Assembly (NCBI GenBank): GCA_029204225.1
Contig: CM055102.1
Coordinates: 43,404,744-43,468,743, forward strand
Source: Diphasiastrum complanatum
Taxonomy: Eukaryota > Streptophyta > Lycopodiopsida > Lycopodiales > Lycopodiaceae
Direction: 5' to 3'
Length of the DNA: 64,000 nt
Below are positions 1 to 10,189 of the stretch, one piece after another; position 1 is the first letter of the stretch, and each line of letters opens with the position of its first letter. The notes beneath the pieces are model-generated. The model did no database searches and was not told where the DNA came from. It saw only the letters and a program-made list of their open reading frames with translations. Position numbers and translations under genes: made by a program.

Positions 1-11
1 AACTCAAAAGT

Positions 12-760
12 TTGATTTTGAGTTCCGCGAAAGGAAGCCTTCCCTCCACTTCTCAGTTGTCCCCTTCTCCACTTCCATCAGTTTCGGGTGAGCCTATGCG
101 GTCTCACCCTAGTGTCTTTAAAGATTTAAAGCCTCCTACTTTTATTGAGGAAGAGAAGGATAGAAATGCAGACATTCTACAAACCTTCCTCAGCAAATGG
201 AAGAACATTCATGCTCTTAAACAGACCCATGACCATTTGCAAGCAATTGAAGCCAGTCTTTCCTTAGGGCCCATGGCCTATAAGTGGTGGTTAAATCTCC
301 AGGAGACTGGGCAGACTCCCCGGTCAAGGAAGGCCTTTGAAGAAGCTTCCCTAAGAGAATTCTTACCAGAAAATGAAGTTGATAGAGCTTGGGAAGCCTG
401 GGAGAGAACGGTAATGGACAAGTCCCTCATCCAATATATCTCGCAGTATCGAGAGGCAATTTTAAAGATTAAAAATATGGATGATTATCAGAAAATCAGG
501 GGATTTGTCCGTGGCCTCAAAGATGAATACAAAGTAGAGGTCCAGAGAAACTCGCCTACTACCCTTGAGCAAGCTCTCAGATATGCTCAAATCTATGATG
601 ATTCAGTGGGTAGGGAGAGGGCGAGACAGCATCTCCTTAGAAACGCCCATCGCTCATACAGCCTTTAAAACCAGAAAATTTTGAGAAAGCCAAACAAGAA
701 CGTTTGTGCTTTGTGTGCATGGGCAAGGGACACACAGTTAGACAGTGTCCCAAGGGGCCT
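12..760 (+). pseudogene. gypsy gag (capsid plus CCHC knuckle), broken
   Basis: Gag forms the virus-like particle of the retrotransposon and its zinc knuckle binds the RNA. The open stretch 12-668 (about 218 codons) has the capsid signature of plant gypsy gag: an ALxxGPMAYKWW-like tryptophan pair near residue 90, then a W-rich helix and a GFVRGLKDEY segment before the end. The knuckle lies at 701-760 as C-FV-C-MGKG-H-TVRQ-C, the exact CX2CX4HX4C spacing, but in another frame, so a frameshift separates it from capsid. The true start may lie left of the window. Family assignment is secure; the copy is not translatable as one protein. Confidence 0.75.
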
Positions 761-849
761 TTCACTAAGAAAGATAAAAAAGATAAGAACAAATTCATCT
801 TGTTCAGACTGTAAGTTTCCCCAGTGACTCGGCAGCTTCCGAGATCAAA

Positions 850-1371
850 GTGTATCATGAAGATCATGAACATTGTTGCCAGCAGACCTCTGCAATGCTA
901 GCGAGACCCTTCAGCTTTGGGCCGCATGACCTAGTACGTATGCATGGGAAAGTTGGTAACCAGTTTGTTAGAGTTATGGTTGATGATGGGGCAACCCATA
1001 ATTTCATCAACTACACCCTAGTTGAAAACCTTAAACTTCCAGAAGTACCTAGTCAGCATAGGTACATAGTTTCACTAGCTAAGGGTGAAGATAAGAAAAT
1101 CTGGGAAACTATGGTAAGTAGTTTAAATCTTGGTATTCAAGGGTACCAAGATGAAATAAACTTTCAGATAATGCACCTGGATCACACAGACATTGTTCTC
1201 GGGAGAGATTGGCTCTACAGTTTAGGACCTTCCCTCCACAGAAACTATCAGGAGAACACCCTCAGCTTTCAGCATAAAGGCCGAGAGATCCAGCTGCATG
1301 GGGAGCATGATGTTCCCAACAATCCTATGGTCTGCAATTTAGAGCTCTGTCAGCTAATCGGAGACGACGAG
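850..1371 (+). pseudogene. gypsy aspartic protease (retropepsin-like) remnant
   Basis: Retrotransposon proteases cleave the Gag-Pol polyprotein. The open frame 850-1548 contains the retropepsin core: VDDGATHNFI at about residues 44-53 corresponds to the usual DSGATHNFI active-site loop, and HTDIVLGRDWL at about residues 112-122 is the second conserved block. The catalytic D-S/T-G triplet reads D-D-G here, which is atypical and may be inactivating. Recognisable homology stops near 1371, where a 27-bp direct duplication begins; the remaining frame to 1548 looks random. It lies in a third frame relative to the gag and knuckle pieces upstream. Confidence 0.7.
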
Positions 1372-1406
1372 TATCAGGTATTCTTATGTGACGACGAGTA
1401 TCAGGT
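1363..1406 (+). repeat. 27-bp direct duplication at the end of protease
   Basis: The block beginning GACGACGAGTATCAGGTA occurs twice with a 27-bp offset (1363 and 1390). It marks the edge at which protease homology is lost. It could be a replication-slippage duplication or the scar of a deletion. Confidence 0.6.
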
Positions 1407-2034
1407 ACTCTGTAGTTGGCATTTTTGTGAAGCAACGGTTATTTTATTGGTTGTTGGATTTTTCCCCACAGTCTCTTATTCTTCTTATGAATGGTTATTG
1501 TATTTCAAATGTTGTCTATTGCCTGTTTGGAAGCCGGTTTGGCTTTAAAACGGTGGGAATAGGCTGGAATAGAAGCAAAAATACTCTAATCTGTTGGTTG
1601 TTGAGTGTTGGTGTTATTGACAGGTTTGCATGGCTGCTTACTGTGAAGTTACAGGTTTATGCTAACAATTTGTTTGCACGGTTAGGAGCCTGTAAAGCCA
1701 TTCTGGTGGATGGTTGGGTTCAGAACAAGTGGCTATTGGATAAAATAGTTGTAGTAACCTGCAAAACTTAAGTTCTGAAAAAAAATAGGCAACATAACCT
1801 CTGTTTACCAAGCACAGTGAGGGCAAACCCAAAGGCAAAGTAGTTTGCAAACAAACAGTAGATGCTTTGGGCTCCAGGCTTTCTGCAACTATAAAAACTC
1901 AGAAATCATGCTGATTGTTAACCTTTTTTAACTCCTCCTGGGCACCCTAAAACCTAGAACAGATTACTCTGTTTGTGATGGTGATGGGCAGGCGTCTCTC
2001 CTCATTCTCTCCTCCCACCCAATGGCCCCACGGG

Positions 2035-2088
<54 letters not shown>

Positions 2089-2528
2089 CGGGTGGGCGCT
2101 CGCTGGATCCAGAACTTTCTGGATTCGGCCGTGAGGTAGCCCGAGGTGACGAGGTCGCTGGAGAGGAAGGAGGGGGGGGTAGGTGAATGGAGGGGGGGGG
2201 GGGCAATTTTTGCATTTGGAGTTTAACTAAAAACTTGTGAATTTCTTGCTCGAAATGGTTTTTCAGTTTTAAAGAACTAATGTTTTAATTTTGCAGTTGT
2301 ATGAGACAGCTTAGATAGTTGTCAAGTGATTTACGGTGCAGTGACGTTTTAATTCTGGTCTTTATTGCTTAAGTACCCATTTGCCGATTCATTGGTATAA
2401 TTTGTAAGTAAAAGCACGTATGGTCTAAAAATTAGTTTTTTTGTAGACATTGCTTAATTTAGCAATTATTACCCGTAATGAATGCGTTAACTGAACAAAA
2501 AAAAATTTAATTTTCAGTTGGCAAGCAA
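1407..2528. other. Gene-free spacer with CT tract and long G runs
   Basis: I see no supported gene here. It holds a CT microsatellite (2037-2086) and a G-rich patch at about 2172-2204 with runs of eight and about twelve G. The last 300 bases before 2529 are AT-rich and should be leader or LTR sequence of the next element, but I could not match them to the LTR at 6962. Confidence 0.6.
2037..2086 (+). repeat. (CT)n microsatellite
   Basis: About 25 uninterrupted CT units. Confidence 0.95.
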
Positions 2529-3386
2529 ATGGATACTGATGGAATTTTGGAGGGTCCTACCGAGATTCACCTGGCATCACCAGGAAGTGATGGGGGAAAT
2601 ACGGAAATTCAGCCAGCCTCACCCGACAGTGATGACACCCTAGACTCTGAAAAACTGTTGCAAACTTTAGGCAAGGCAGTTTTAGAACTTCATCAGAGCA
2701 ATAAACAACGGGATAAACAAATGCAAAATCTATTTAATCAACTGCAGCTATTAACTCTAACAACTTGGGCTACCAACCGAAAATATTTTCCGGCGATAAA
2801 AGTTTAAACGCTCGGAAGTTGTTGAAGACTGGATAAACCGTTGGACAAGCTATTTTAGCTTGCATAACGTCCCAGAGGATAAATGAATATCATCGGTTCT
2901 ATTGTTTTTGGAAGGTAAAGCCTCTTCTTGGTGGAGGGAACTTTCCACGAAACCGGTGACTTGGGCTGGATTCCTTATGGAATTCCGGAAAGCTTTTGTC
3001 ACGATAGACGATTCCGAGCTGTATATTCGGTTTATCAACTGCAAAATGGGCAGCCGAGAACTGGACGGTTATGTCCAAGAGTTCTTGGACTCGTTGGCCA
3101 AGGTGCCCCTATTTGATCGTAGGTTGGCACAGTGGCAATTTATTGCCGAACTACCAGCTGACTATCAAAATGAATGCAAACGAAATATCCTCAACTCTCT
3201 GGAGGATGCTATCCGTGTGGCGAAAGCCTATGATAGTACAATTGTTGCATCATGAAAAAGCGTGCACGGCCAAACGGCCCCGAAACCCAAGCAAGAAAAA
3301 TCTAACAAGCGTAAAAAGCAGTTTGTTGACGAGCTGGAAGCAGAGCGTACCAACACCCAAAGAAGAAGAAGAATAAGAAAAAACTG
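2529..3386 (+). pseudogene. chromovirus gag, broken
   Basis: Gag capsid of the chromovirus. The start at 2529 (MDTDGILEG) opens an acidic N-terminal region with a short coiled-coil-like stretch around LHQSNKQRDKQMQNLFNQLQ. Near 2805 the frame shifts; the continuation (SEVVEDWINRW...) meets a stop at about 2883 and resumes as 2902-3255 with GKASSWWREL, the WW motif of plant gypsy gag, and ELPADYQNECKRN. A basic linker follows out of frame up to the knuckle. The same gag type recurs on the minus strand at 39738-40538, including the ADYQNECRRN block, which supports the family call. Confidence 0.8.
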
Positions 3387-3908
3387 GTGGTCAAAGACAA
3401 AGCACGGTTAACAGCGCTTAAACAGAATCTGTGTTTCCTCTGCAATAAACCTAGGCACCGTGCCAAGCAGTGCCCCGAACAGAAAGCAAAATCGTCAAGT
3501 TTCATGAATGTGGATTTACCGACAGGTAAATCAGAAGTCAATTTGTTGAATAATTGTGACTGTACTTGTAACTTTAGTGCACTCTCTTTCAAGCCTAATG
3601 AATTGTTTGGTGTGAGAGGCAATATTTTAGGGAAAGATGTGAATGGGCTATTTGATTCAGGTAGTACTCACAATTTTTTGAATGCTCGACTTGTGCAGAG
3701 GCTCCGAGTGCCCATCATGGCCAGTGATCACCGTTACGTGGTCTGTCTTGCCTCAGGGTCGGACACTGAGATTTGGGATGTCAAAGTCTCGAACTTAGAG
3801 CTTCGGATGCAGGACTATGTTGAGCCGTTGGATTTCCATATCATGAATTTGGACCGGACTGACGTGATTTTGGGCTATGAATGTTTTTTGGCAAATCAAA
3901 ATTCTTAG
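3387..3908 (+). pseudogene. chromovirus zinc knuckle and aspartic protease
   Basis: The N-terminal part carries C-FL-C-NKPR-H-RAKQ-C at about residues 17-30, a canonical CX2CX4HX4C knuckle. The protease follows with an intact active-site loop LFDSGSTHNFL at about residues 87-97 and a NLDRTDVILGYECFL block near residues 154-168. The frame ends with a stop at 3906-3908, inside what should be continuous Gag-Pol. The RT frame at 3978 is in the same phase, so this is a nonsense mutation rather than a frameshift. Confidence 0.8.
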
Positions 3909-3977
3909 AGATAGATTTTAGATAAGTTTGATCATATTGTCTCTATTTCTGGAGAGACCGATGTACTTCCATCGCCG

Positions 3978-5474
3978 ATGATTTCCTCGGCTGAATTAAT
4001 TGAGAAACTTCATGATTCTGAGTATGAACTCTTTCACTTGCTTTTGAAATCTCGTATGCATTGTGATGTTGGGGATGTGAATGTGTTTTCATGTTTTAAC
4101 ACCGAAAATTCGCCCGCTCAGTCGGTGGATCATAAGATAGACCTTTTGCCCGATAGTCGTCCTATCTTCAGACAACTATATCGGTTTAGTCAGAAGGAAG
4201 AGGAGGAAGTGGCTAGGCAGATCGAGGAGTATCTCAGAATGGGACACATAAGACCAAGTAAATCTCCATGGGGAGCACCTGTCCTTCTTAAGAGTAAGAA
4301 AGATGGGAGTTTCCGGCTATGTGTAGATTACAAAGGTTTGAACAAACTAACTGTTAAGAATAAATACCCATTGCCCAAGATGGACGATCTCATAGATCGA
4401 TTGAATGGAGCTAAATACTTCACGAAAATTGATCTACGTACGGGATACCATCAGATTAGGATACATCCGGAAGATGTATCTAAAACCGGTTTTAGGACCA
4501 GGTTTCGCCACTACGAGTTTCTTGTATTGCCCTTTGGTTTGTCAAATGCTCTAGCTACTTTCCAACAAATGATGAACAATTTATTTCGTCCATATTTGGG
4601 GAAGTTCGTAGTAGTGTTTCTGGACGATATTCTAATCTATAGCAGAACACTAAAAGAGCATGCTAAGCATCTCCGTACTGTCTTATGTATCATAAGACAA
4701 GAGAAGCTTTATGCGAAAAAATCAAAGTGTGAATTCTTTAAGAAGGAACTTCTTTACCTAGGTCATAAGATTACCTCCTTTGGAATCAAGATTGACGAGG
4801 AAAAGGTGAAGATGGTCGTGGAATGGCCAATTCCTAAAACGGTGCGTGAACTTAAGTCGTTCTTAGGTTTCACTGTTTTTTTCTGTAGATTTGCAGAGGA
4901 GTACTCGAAGATTGTTGCACCTCTCAACAATATGTTGAAAGGAGTGAAAAGCCGCAAAGGTAGGCCAAGTCCTCCCATTAAATGGAATGAGAAATTAGAT
5001 GAGAGTTTTCGCAAACTCAAGCTTCTAATTGCCTCAGCTCCAGTTTTGAGGATAGCGGATCCAGATTTGCAGTTCGTCATTAACACTGACACGAGTGATA
5101 CGGCTATTGGAGTTGTTCTCTTACAAGAGGGTCAGCCCGTTGCCTTTGAAAGTAAGAAACTAACCGATGCACAATTCAAGTACACCACTCAGGAAAAAGA
5201 GCTTTTTGCGGCGATCCATGCTTTGAAATCATGGAGGCATTACCTGTACGATAATAAATTCGTGGTTAATACGGATCATCAACCTTTAAAGTATTTCTGT
5301 AATCAGAATGATTTGCGAGGTCGTAAGGCCAGATGGGCAAAACTCATGCAAGAATTTGACTTTGAAGTGCGGTATATTAGGGGCTCATCTAATCAGATGG
5401 CTGATGCACTTAGTCAAATTGGTGAAGTGAACGAACTTTCCTTCACTGAGATCAGTACAGAATTTTATCTCTGA
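3978..5474 (+). pseudogene. chromovirus reverse transcriptase and RNase H
   Basis: A 498-codon open frame. The RT copies the element RNA: DYKGLNKLTVKNKYPLP at about 117-133, KIDLRTGYHQIR at about 149-160, LPFGLSNALATFQ near 183-195 and the catalytic FLDDILIYS near 213-221. The LDD pair is intact. RNase H follows with NTDTSDTAIGVVL, TTQEKELFAAIHAL and TDHQPLKYF, so the acidic residues and the late ADAL motif (ADALSQ) are present. This is the best-preserved reading frame of the element, without internal stops. LSNALATFQ is an unusual variant of the common LTNAPATFQ. Confidence 0.9.
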
Positions 5475-5619
5475 GAGGTCTTTATGAAAAAGACCCACAT
5501 TTTGGACCAATCTGGAATAGGGTTCTAGCAGTTTCATCAAGCATGACTGATGATCATGGTGATCAGTTTGGGGGAAGGATATAAAAGGTACTGATGACTT
5601 CTCTATCCGTAGTGGACTA

Positions 5620-6933
5620 TTGTTCAGGAAAGGGAAGGTTTGTGTGCTTGATGTGGATGTTGTTAAGAATAAAATTCTTTATGAATGTCATGACTCACCA
5701 TGCGCAGGACATCCCGGCATACATCGTACATTGGATTTGGTTCGAAGGGATTATTATTGGCCAAAACTCAAGCCCTTTATAGAATCTCATGTGGTCAAGT
5801 GTGACCAATGTCAGTTGAATAAAGCTGAACGCCATAAGGCTGGCGGTTTGTTGCATCCACTGGATATCCCTGATAAGAGATGGGAGAGTATTTCCATGGA
5901 TTTTGTGGTTGGGTTACCGCGGACAAATAAACAGCATGATGCAATTTGGGTTGTGGTCGACCGTCTTACCAAATTGGTTTATTCCGATAAAGACCGCCGC
6001 GAAGGCTTCTAATTTAGCTCAGATATTTGTAGAGCGTCTATTTAGGCTTTACGGATTACCGAGTGATATTGTGAGCGATCGCGATCCGAAGTTCACCGGT
6101 CACTTTTGGTCGGCCGTATTCGCTAACTAGAGACGGCACTGAGCTTGGGTTCTATTGATCATCCTGAGACAGATGGACAGACGGAAAGAACAAATCAGAC
6201 GATGGAACAAATGCTTTGGGCATATGTTTCCAGACGACAATCTGATTGGGAAAAGTACCTTCCATTGATCGAGTTTGCCTATAATAGTAGTAAGCATTCG
6301 GCTACCGGTTATAGCCCGTTTATGCTTATGTACGGTTTTGAGCCTAGGTCACCCATCGCGATTGAGACTCGGACGATCAAGTTTCAAAAAGTAGCCGATT
6401 TCCTACACGATATGCAGCAAATGCTACGGATTGCACGTGAAAATGTCCAAAGTGCCCAGGATAGGGACAAACATTATGCAAATCTGAAAAGATTACTGAC
6501 AGACTTCCAAGTGGGAGACTGGGTATATTTCAAAATCCCGAAGGATTCAAGTGTAATGCGTACCGGCAAGCATTATAAGTTGTCCCCTAGATATAGAGGA
6601 CCGTTTAAGATCTTGAAAAAGATCGGATCCTTAGCTTACCAATCAGAACTCCCGGATGGATCGCAAGTGCATCCCATATTTCACGTTAGTCGTCTCAAAA
6701 AGAGTCTGCGTGAAGGAGAGCATCTTGGATCTAGAGATCAGTTGGACCTGTTGGATGAATCATCGGGTGTATCTCGTCTTGAACCCGAAAAGATCTTGGA
6801 TACAAGAACTAAACGATTGAGAAATCGTATAGTTACCGAGCATCTGGTTCGATGGAGGGGATGTACGGACGATGACGATTCTTGGGAACAGGAAGGAAGC
6901 TTAAGGAGGAACTTTCCCAATTCTAAGTTCTGA
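5620..6933 (+). pseudogene. chromovirus integrase with C-terminal chromodomain
   Basis: Integrase inserts the cDNA. The zinc-binding HHCC domain reads H..H from CHDSPCAGHPG and C..C from CDQCQ. The catalytic D-D-E residues are visible in SMDFVVGLP, SDIVSDRDPKF and DGQTERTNQ. The frame shifts near 5990 (frame 1 to 2) and back near 6130, with a stop at about 6128, so the catalytic core is split. The last frame (6145-6933) ends in a chromodomain: EKILDTRTKRLRNRIVTEHL, then VRWRGCTDDDDSWE, with the aromatic and acidic residues typical of plant chromoviruses. Chromodomains of this kind direct insertion to particular chromatin. Confidence 0.88.
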
Positions 6934-6948
6934 GGACAAAACTTGAAT

Positions 6949-6961
6949 AAGGGGGGAAGAA
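6949..6961 (+). promoter_or_regulatory. Polypurine tract of the chromovirus
   Basis: AAGGGGGGAAGAA lies 15 bases after the integrase stop and abuts the TG of the LTR. This is the expected position of the plus-strand primer. Confidence 0.8.
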
Positions 6962-7482
6962 TGTCATGCCCATGACTGGTCTCGGGTAGCGTGTCCATGC
7001 TAGGGACCGGTAGACCAACAACCCATAAGTTAATTGTGACTATAAGGGAATTGGGGCTATTATGTGTACATGGTCATAATTAATGGTTGTAGGCCTAAAC
7101 ACATGGTGGTGGAGTTCGTATAAATCTATCAGTGAGTCATTAGGGAACTGGATGACGTGGCCCAGATAGGCTGCAGAGGTGTCCAGTGAGGTGTCACAGT
7201 GCACTACTAGTGGTGCATGGGCCTTGGAGGGTATAAGTATACTTGCTGGGCATGCTTGATTTTGTGATTAGTAGCTACATGCTGCTGGTGTGACTCCTCT
7301 TTCCATGACTCTGATAGATCCATAGCTTGGGGGCTAGATCCGTTTGATCTACGTTTGGTTGGGTTGGCTTATCCACCACCTGTTCCCTTGTGTTGTTGCT
7401 TTGTATGGTATGCTTAGGCTGGAATCCTGTTGTGAGGACTTTATACTTCGGACCTCTTCTGTTAGCTTCATCTCATGGGCGC

Positions 7483-7554
<72 letters not shown>

Positions 7555-7570
7555 GAGGCTGAGAGATCTT
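6962..7570 (+). repeat. 3' LTR of the chromovirus (right end approximate)
   Basis: It starts TGTCATGCCC immediately after the purine tract. A TATA-like GTATAAGTAT sits at 7231-7240. The LTR contains a TC tract of about 33 units. No exact CA end or target duplication could be fixed, so the right border is an estimate. Confidence 0.6.
7486..7552 (+). repeat. (TC)n microsatellite inside LTR
   Basis: About 33 TC units, uninterrupted, within the apparent 3' LTR. Confidence 0.95.
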
Positions 7571-7599
7571 GATTTCTCCACTGATACCATATTGGTTGT

Positions 7600-7906
7600 C
7601 ATGGCACTCTATGAGCAGGTTTGGGGATGCTTCAGATCAGATGAGGGCCTCTCAGAGAGAGTCAAGAGTACTATTTGTTCCCTCTCTCCTACACTCTTTG
7701 GTTTGTATATTGATGAGGTTGAGCGGGCCATCAATCATGATGATGGCATTGGATGCAGGCTTGGTGATATACTCATTTCCATTCTGCTTTATGCTGATGA
7801 TGTGGCCTTGCTTTCTGGATCTGGTGAGGGATTGCAGCGGCATCTGGATACACTACAGGTTTTTGGCGACTTATTTGGTTTGACTGTGCATACCAGGAAA
7901 CGATTT
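7600..7906 (+). pseudogene. LINE (non-LTR) reverse transcriptase fragment
   Basis: About 100 codons of a non-LTR retrotransposon RT. The frame 7592-7915 reads SEGLS-like SDEGLSERV, then CSLSPTLFGLYIDE, which matches the common GCPLSPTLFxLYIDE block, and then LLYADDVALLSGS with the catalytic ADD. It ends at LTVHTRK, where such proteins continue into LGKTK. Both ends are missing; the fragment is about a third of an RT domain. GVKQG before CPLSP is replaced by other sequence, so the piece is also mutated inside. A second LINE-like scrap in the same orientation lies at 14190. Confidence 0.7.
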
Positions 7907-7946
7907 AGGTTTTAGGGTTCTTGGGTTTAGGGTTTAGGGTTTAGGG
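7904..7946 (+). repeat. Telomere-like TTTAGGG run
   Basis: Three near-perfect TTTAGGG units with degenerate units before them. They coincide with the start of the hAT element, and the opposite end of that element (11334-11351) carries the complementary CCCTAAA-like sequence. I infer they are part of the hAT terminal inverted repeat rather than an old telomere. Confidence 0.65.
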
Positions 7947-7990
7947 TGGGAGAGAGATATTGGATTTGCGTGCTTCTGTGTATGTGTGCG

Positions 7991-8015
7991 TGAGAGAGAG
8001 AGAGAGAGAGAGAGA
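7991..8015 (+). repeat. (GA)n microsatellite
   Basis: About 12 GA units immediately before the hAT start codon. Confidence 0.9.
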
Positions 8016-8016
8016 T

Positions 8017-8600
8017 ATGGTTGCTCGTCCCATTTGGGATGAGGTGGAGGTGATGCCCGACAAGAAGTGGCGTTGCCCTTTTTATCGAAAGCAGTTCACA
8101 GGGAACGCCTCTCGGGTTCGAGCACATCTCGGGGGGTTGCGAGTCCGACCCACGGGGGTTGCGAGTCCGACCCACGGGGCGATTGTATGGTCATCCCCGC
8201 TACGGAGAGGGCTCGCATTATCGAGACATTCTGAGCCAGCTGCTGATCCCGGCGAGCCGTCCACAGATGCCGCGGACTCTATTTCCACTGGTGCACCCAC
8301 TGCCACCGCCTTGCCACTGGTACACCCAGCGACACCGCCCCCACCGTCGCATCCGCACCCGCCACCGCCACAGCCACCGCCTCCGCCTCCGCCACAGCCA
8401 CCTGTACCCCCTCCGCCAGTACTCCCCATGGATCCACAGCCTCCACTGCTGCACGTACGCCTGTGCCATCAGCGTCAGATCTGCACGGCCCGTCCACATC
8501 CTCCGCTTCCGCACCTGTGCCTGTGCCACCACCTCCAGATCCGCATCCTCCATCCACATCCTCCCAGCCATCCACATCCCAAGGCACCAGACAGATGTCT
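8017..8600 (+). pseudogene. hAT transposase N-terminus: BED-like finger and proline-rich linker
   Basis: The ATG at 8017 starts MVARPIWDEVEVMP followed by WRCPFYRKQF and RVRAHLGG. This is the BED finger layout (WxCxxCxxxF...H), but the second cysteine is a tyrosine. Directly after it a 22-bp unit is repeated (8137-8180), which shifts the frame because 22 is not a multiple of three. The following 300 bases are a CCx-rich tract encoding proline-rich sequence in several frames. Such fingers bind the transposon ends. The lost cysteine and the frameshift suggest this copy is inactive. Confidence 0.65.
8137..8180 (+). repeat. 22-bp tandem duplication in hAT exon
   Basis: The block GGTTGCGAGTCCGACCCACG plus two G is present twice head to tail, just after the BED-like finger. 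Confidence 0.85.
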
Positions 8601-8834
8601 ATGCCGAGATCTTTCAGAGAGGGGCAGCACAGAGAGGCCACCAGGACCATAGCACAGATGTTCTATGACCTGAACCTCCCCTTTATCATGGCATCATCCT
8701 GCATCTTTCGAGAGGCTATCTCGAAAGTTGCAGTTTGCGGGCCCGGCTACACACCACCCACAGCACGCACTACACGGCCCTTTGCTCCAGGACCGGGTTG
8801 CATCAGTCAGAGAGAGACTGGCCGCACTGCATGA

Positions 8835-9330
8835 GGCTTGGGATAGATACGGCTATTCCATCATGGCTGATGGGTGGACTGATCGTCGCAGACTCATCAA
8901 CGTGATTGTTTCCAGTTGTCACGATTCCATGTTCTTGCGCAGCATCGACGCCTCCGAGGCAGGGAGAGTGCATTCGGCCGAGTACATTTACGGCATCATT
9001 CGCGCAGCGATAGAGGAGGTCGAACCACAGCGCGTTGTCCAGGTATAATCTTCTTTCATTAGTTGCTTGGTCATTTACTGTTTAATGTTGAAACAATAGA
9101 TTTGCGTAGTTTTTGATTGATTGCAATGTGTTTCCAAGCTGTGAACTGACCGTGTGAACATATAGCGAAAGGTTATGACGGACAATGCATCCAACTGCCG
9201 CGGTATGGGGGAGCTTCTTATGGCAGACTACCACTCCATTGTCTGGACAACATGTGCCGCACACTCACTGGACCTCCTCCTGCATTCCATTGACGCCTGC
9301 CTTGGGTCAGTGACATTCTCACGAGGGCAC
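8835..9330 (+). pseudogene. hAT transposase DUF659 core
   Basis: The segment 8835-9042 reads YGYSIMADGWTDRRRLINV, then FLRSIDASE and AAIEEVEPQRVVQV. It ends at a GTATAA donor (9043). It resumes after an AG at about 9164 with VMTDNASNCRGMGELL and TTCAAHSLDLLLHSID. These are the hallmark DUF659 blocks: DGWTD, the DAS motif and the TDNASNC aspartate region of the RNase-H-like catalytic fold. The intron is about 120 bases. Confidence 0.8.
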
Positions 9331-9485
9331 TTGCGGTTGTGGACTTCGTCACACGCAAGCGCCGCATGACGGCTCTTTTCCTCACATTTAGCAGATAAGC
9401 TCCTACTTATTTTTTGGCTCGTTCAAGATGCTTCCTTATGTTTTGCTCGTTTCATGTGTGACTCTCATTCCGTTTGTCAATGCAG

Positions 9486-10140
9486 GCTTGACTTGAAGAA
9501 GCCCGCTCGCACCCGCTTCGCCTACCAGTTCATCATGCTTGAGCAACTACACAAGCTCAAGGGTGAATTGCGGCACATGGCCACTCGGCAAAGTTCACCG
9601 CCATGGACCTGTCCACGACCCCAGAGGGCTTGGCCTTCCACGACATCCTCTTCATGGAGCCTTTCTGGGTGGATATGCAGCAGCTGATGGACGTCATGCG
9701 CCCCATCTACTCTGTTCTAAGGCTCGTTGATCGCGAGGGGTGCACGATGGGCCTCATTTACGAGTTCATGGACCGCATGGGCGAGTCTCTCCAGCGTTCT
9801 GAGTTGGACCCTACCAGGTATAACCTTTTTCCATCTCACCATCCTTACTTCCATTTCGCACTCTGTTTCGTCTTGCTGCCGCAACACGATGGTATGTAAC
9901 TATTGCCTCCATGTGGTTTGGTCCACAGGTTGGAGCCTATCAGGCGCTTGTGGCAGCGGCGATAGGATAAGTTTCACTGGCCCATTCACAGTGTGGCCCA
10001 CATACTGCATCCGTTGTTTCAGAGCGAGAGGCAGTACGACGATGCAGAGCTGCATGCGGACTGGTTCGCATACATCCGTCTCCTCAACAGCGACACTGGG
10101 TTCCGCAGTAGGCTCGAGGTGCAGAGGATTGGTTACAGGT
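9486..10140 (+). pseudogene. hAT transposase middle exons
   Basis: DLKKPARTRFAYQFIMLEQL followed by LHKLKGELRHMAT is the post-catalytic region of hAT proteins. After a small frame disruption near 9590 comes MDLSTTPEGLAFHDILFMEP and LIYEFMDRMGES. A GTATAACC donor follows at 9819, and the next exon begins after an AG near 9928 with LEPIRRLWQRR. It continues to a GTAAACTC donor at about 10141. A diverged inverted copy of this part is present at 13375-13980. Confidence 0.75.
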
Positions 10141-10189
10141 AAACTCTTGATCTATCGTACGCTGTCGTTCGTTCAATTTCCCTGCGCAG

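Larger units (their letters stand above)
1..1371 (+). mobile_element. Ty3/gypsy remnant, gag to protease only
   Basis: This is a piece of a Ty3/gypsy retrotransposon that enters from the left edge of the window. In order it shows a gag capsid segment, a CCHC zinc knuckle and an aspartic protease, each in a different reading frame. No reverse transcriptase, integrase or LTR follows, so the copy is truncated soon after protease and is cut on the left by the window. The gag and protease are of the same general type as the chromovirus that starts at 2529 but clearly diverged from it, so this is a separate older insertion. I infer that it is dead. Confidence 0.8.
2529..7570 (+). mobile_element. 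Ty3/gypsy chromovirus, near full length but defective
   Basis: The order gag, protease, reverse transcriptase, RNase H, integrase, chromodomain, polypurine tract, 3' LTR defines a chromovirus. The coding region carries a frameshift near 2805, stop codons near 2883 and at 3906, a frameshift between RNase H and integrase, and two more inside integrase, so it cannot make a functional polyprotein. The 3' LTR begins with TGTCATGCCC at 6962 directly after the purine tract. I found no matching 5' LTR to the left, so the element is probably 5' truncated or its 5' LTR has decayed. The right end is uncertain: LTR-like sequence runs to the TC tract and a LINE fragment starts near 7600. Confidence 0.85.

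Noticed and set aside
7580-7592. CTGATACCAT as a minus-strand primer binding site
   Set aside because: No LTR adjoins on the right side and the LINE fragment begins there; probably chance.
7904-7946. Interstitial telomere from a chromosome fusion
   Set aside because: Only three good units, and matching motifs sit at the other hAT ends, so a transposon terminus explains it better.
8279-8650. Long minus-strand frames with Gly/Val/Ala-rich sequence
   Set aside because: They are the reverse of the proline-rich hAT linker; low complexity keeps all frames open.
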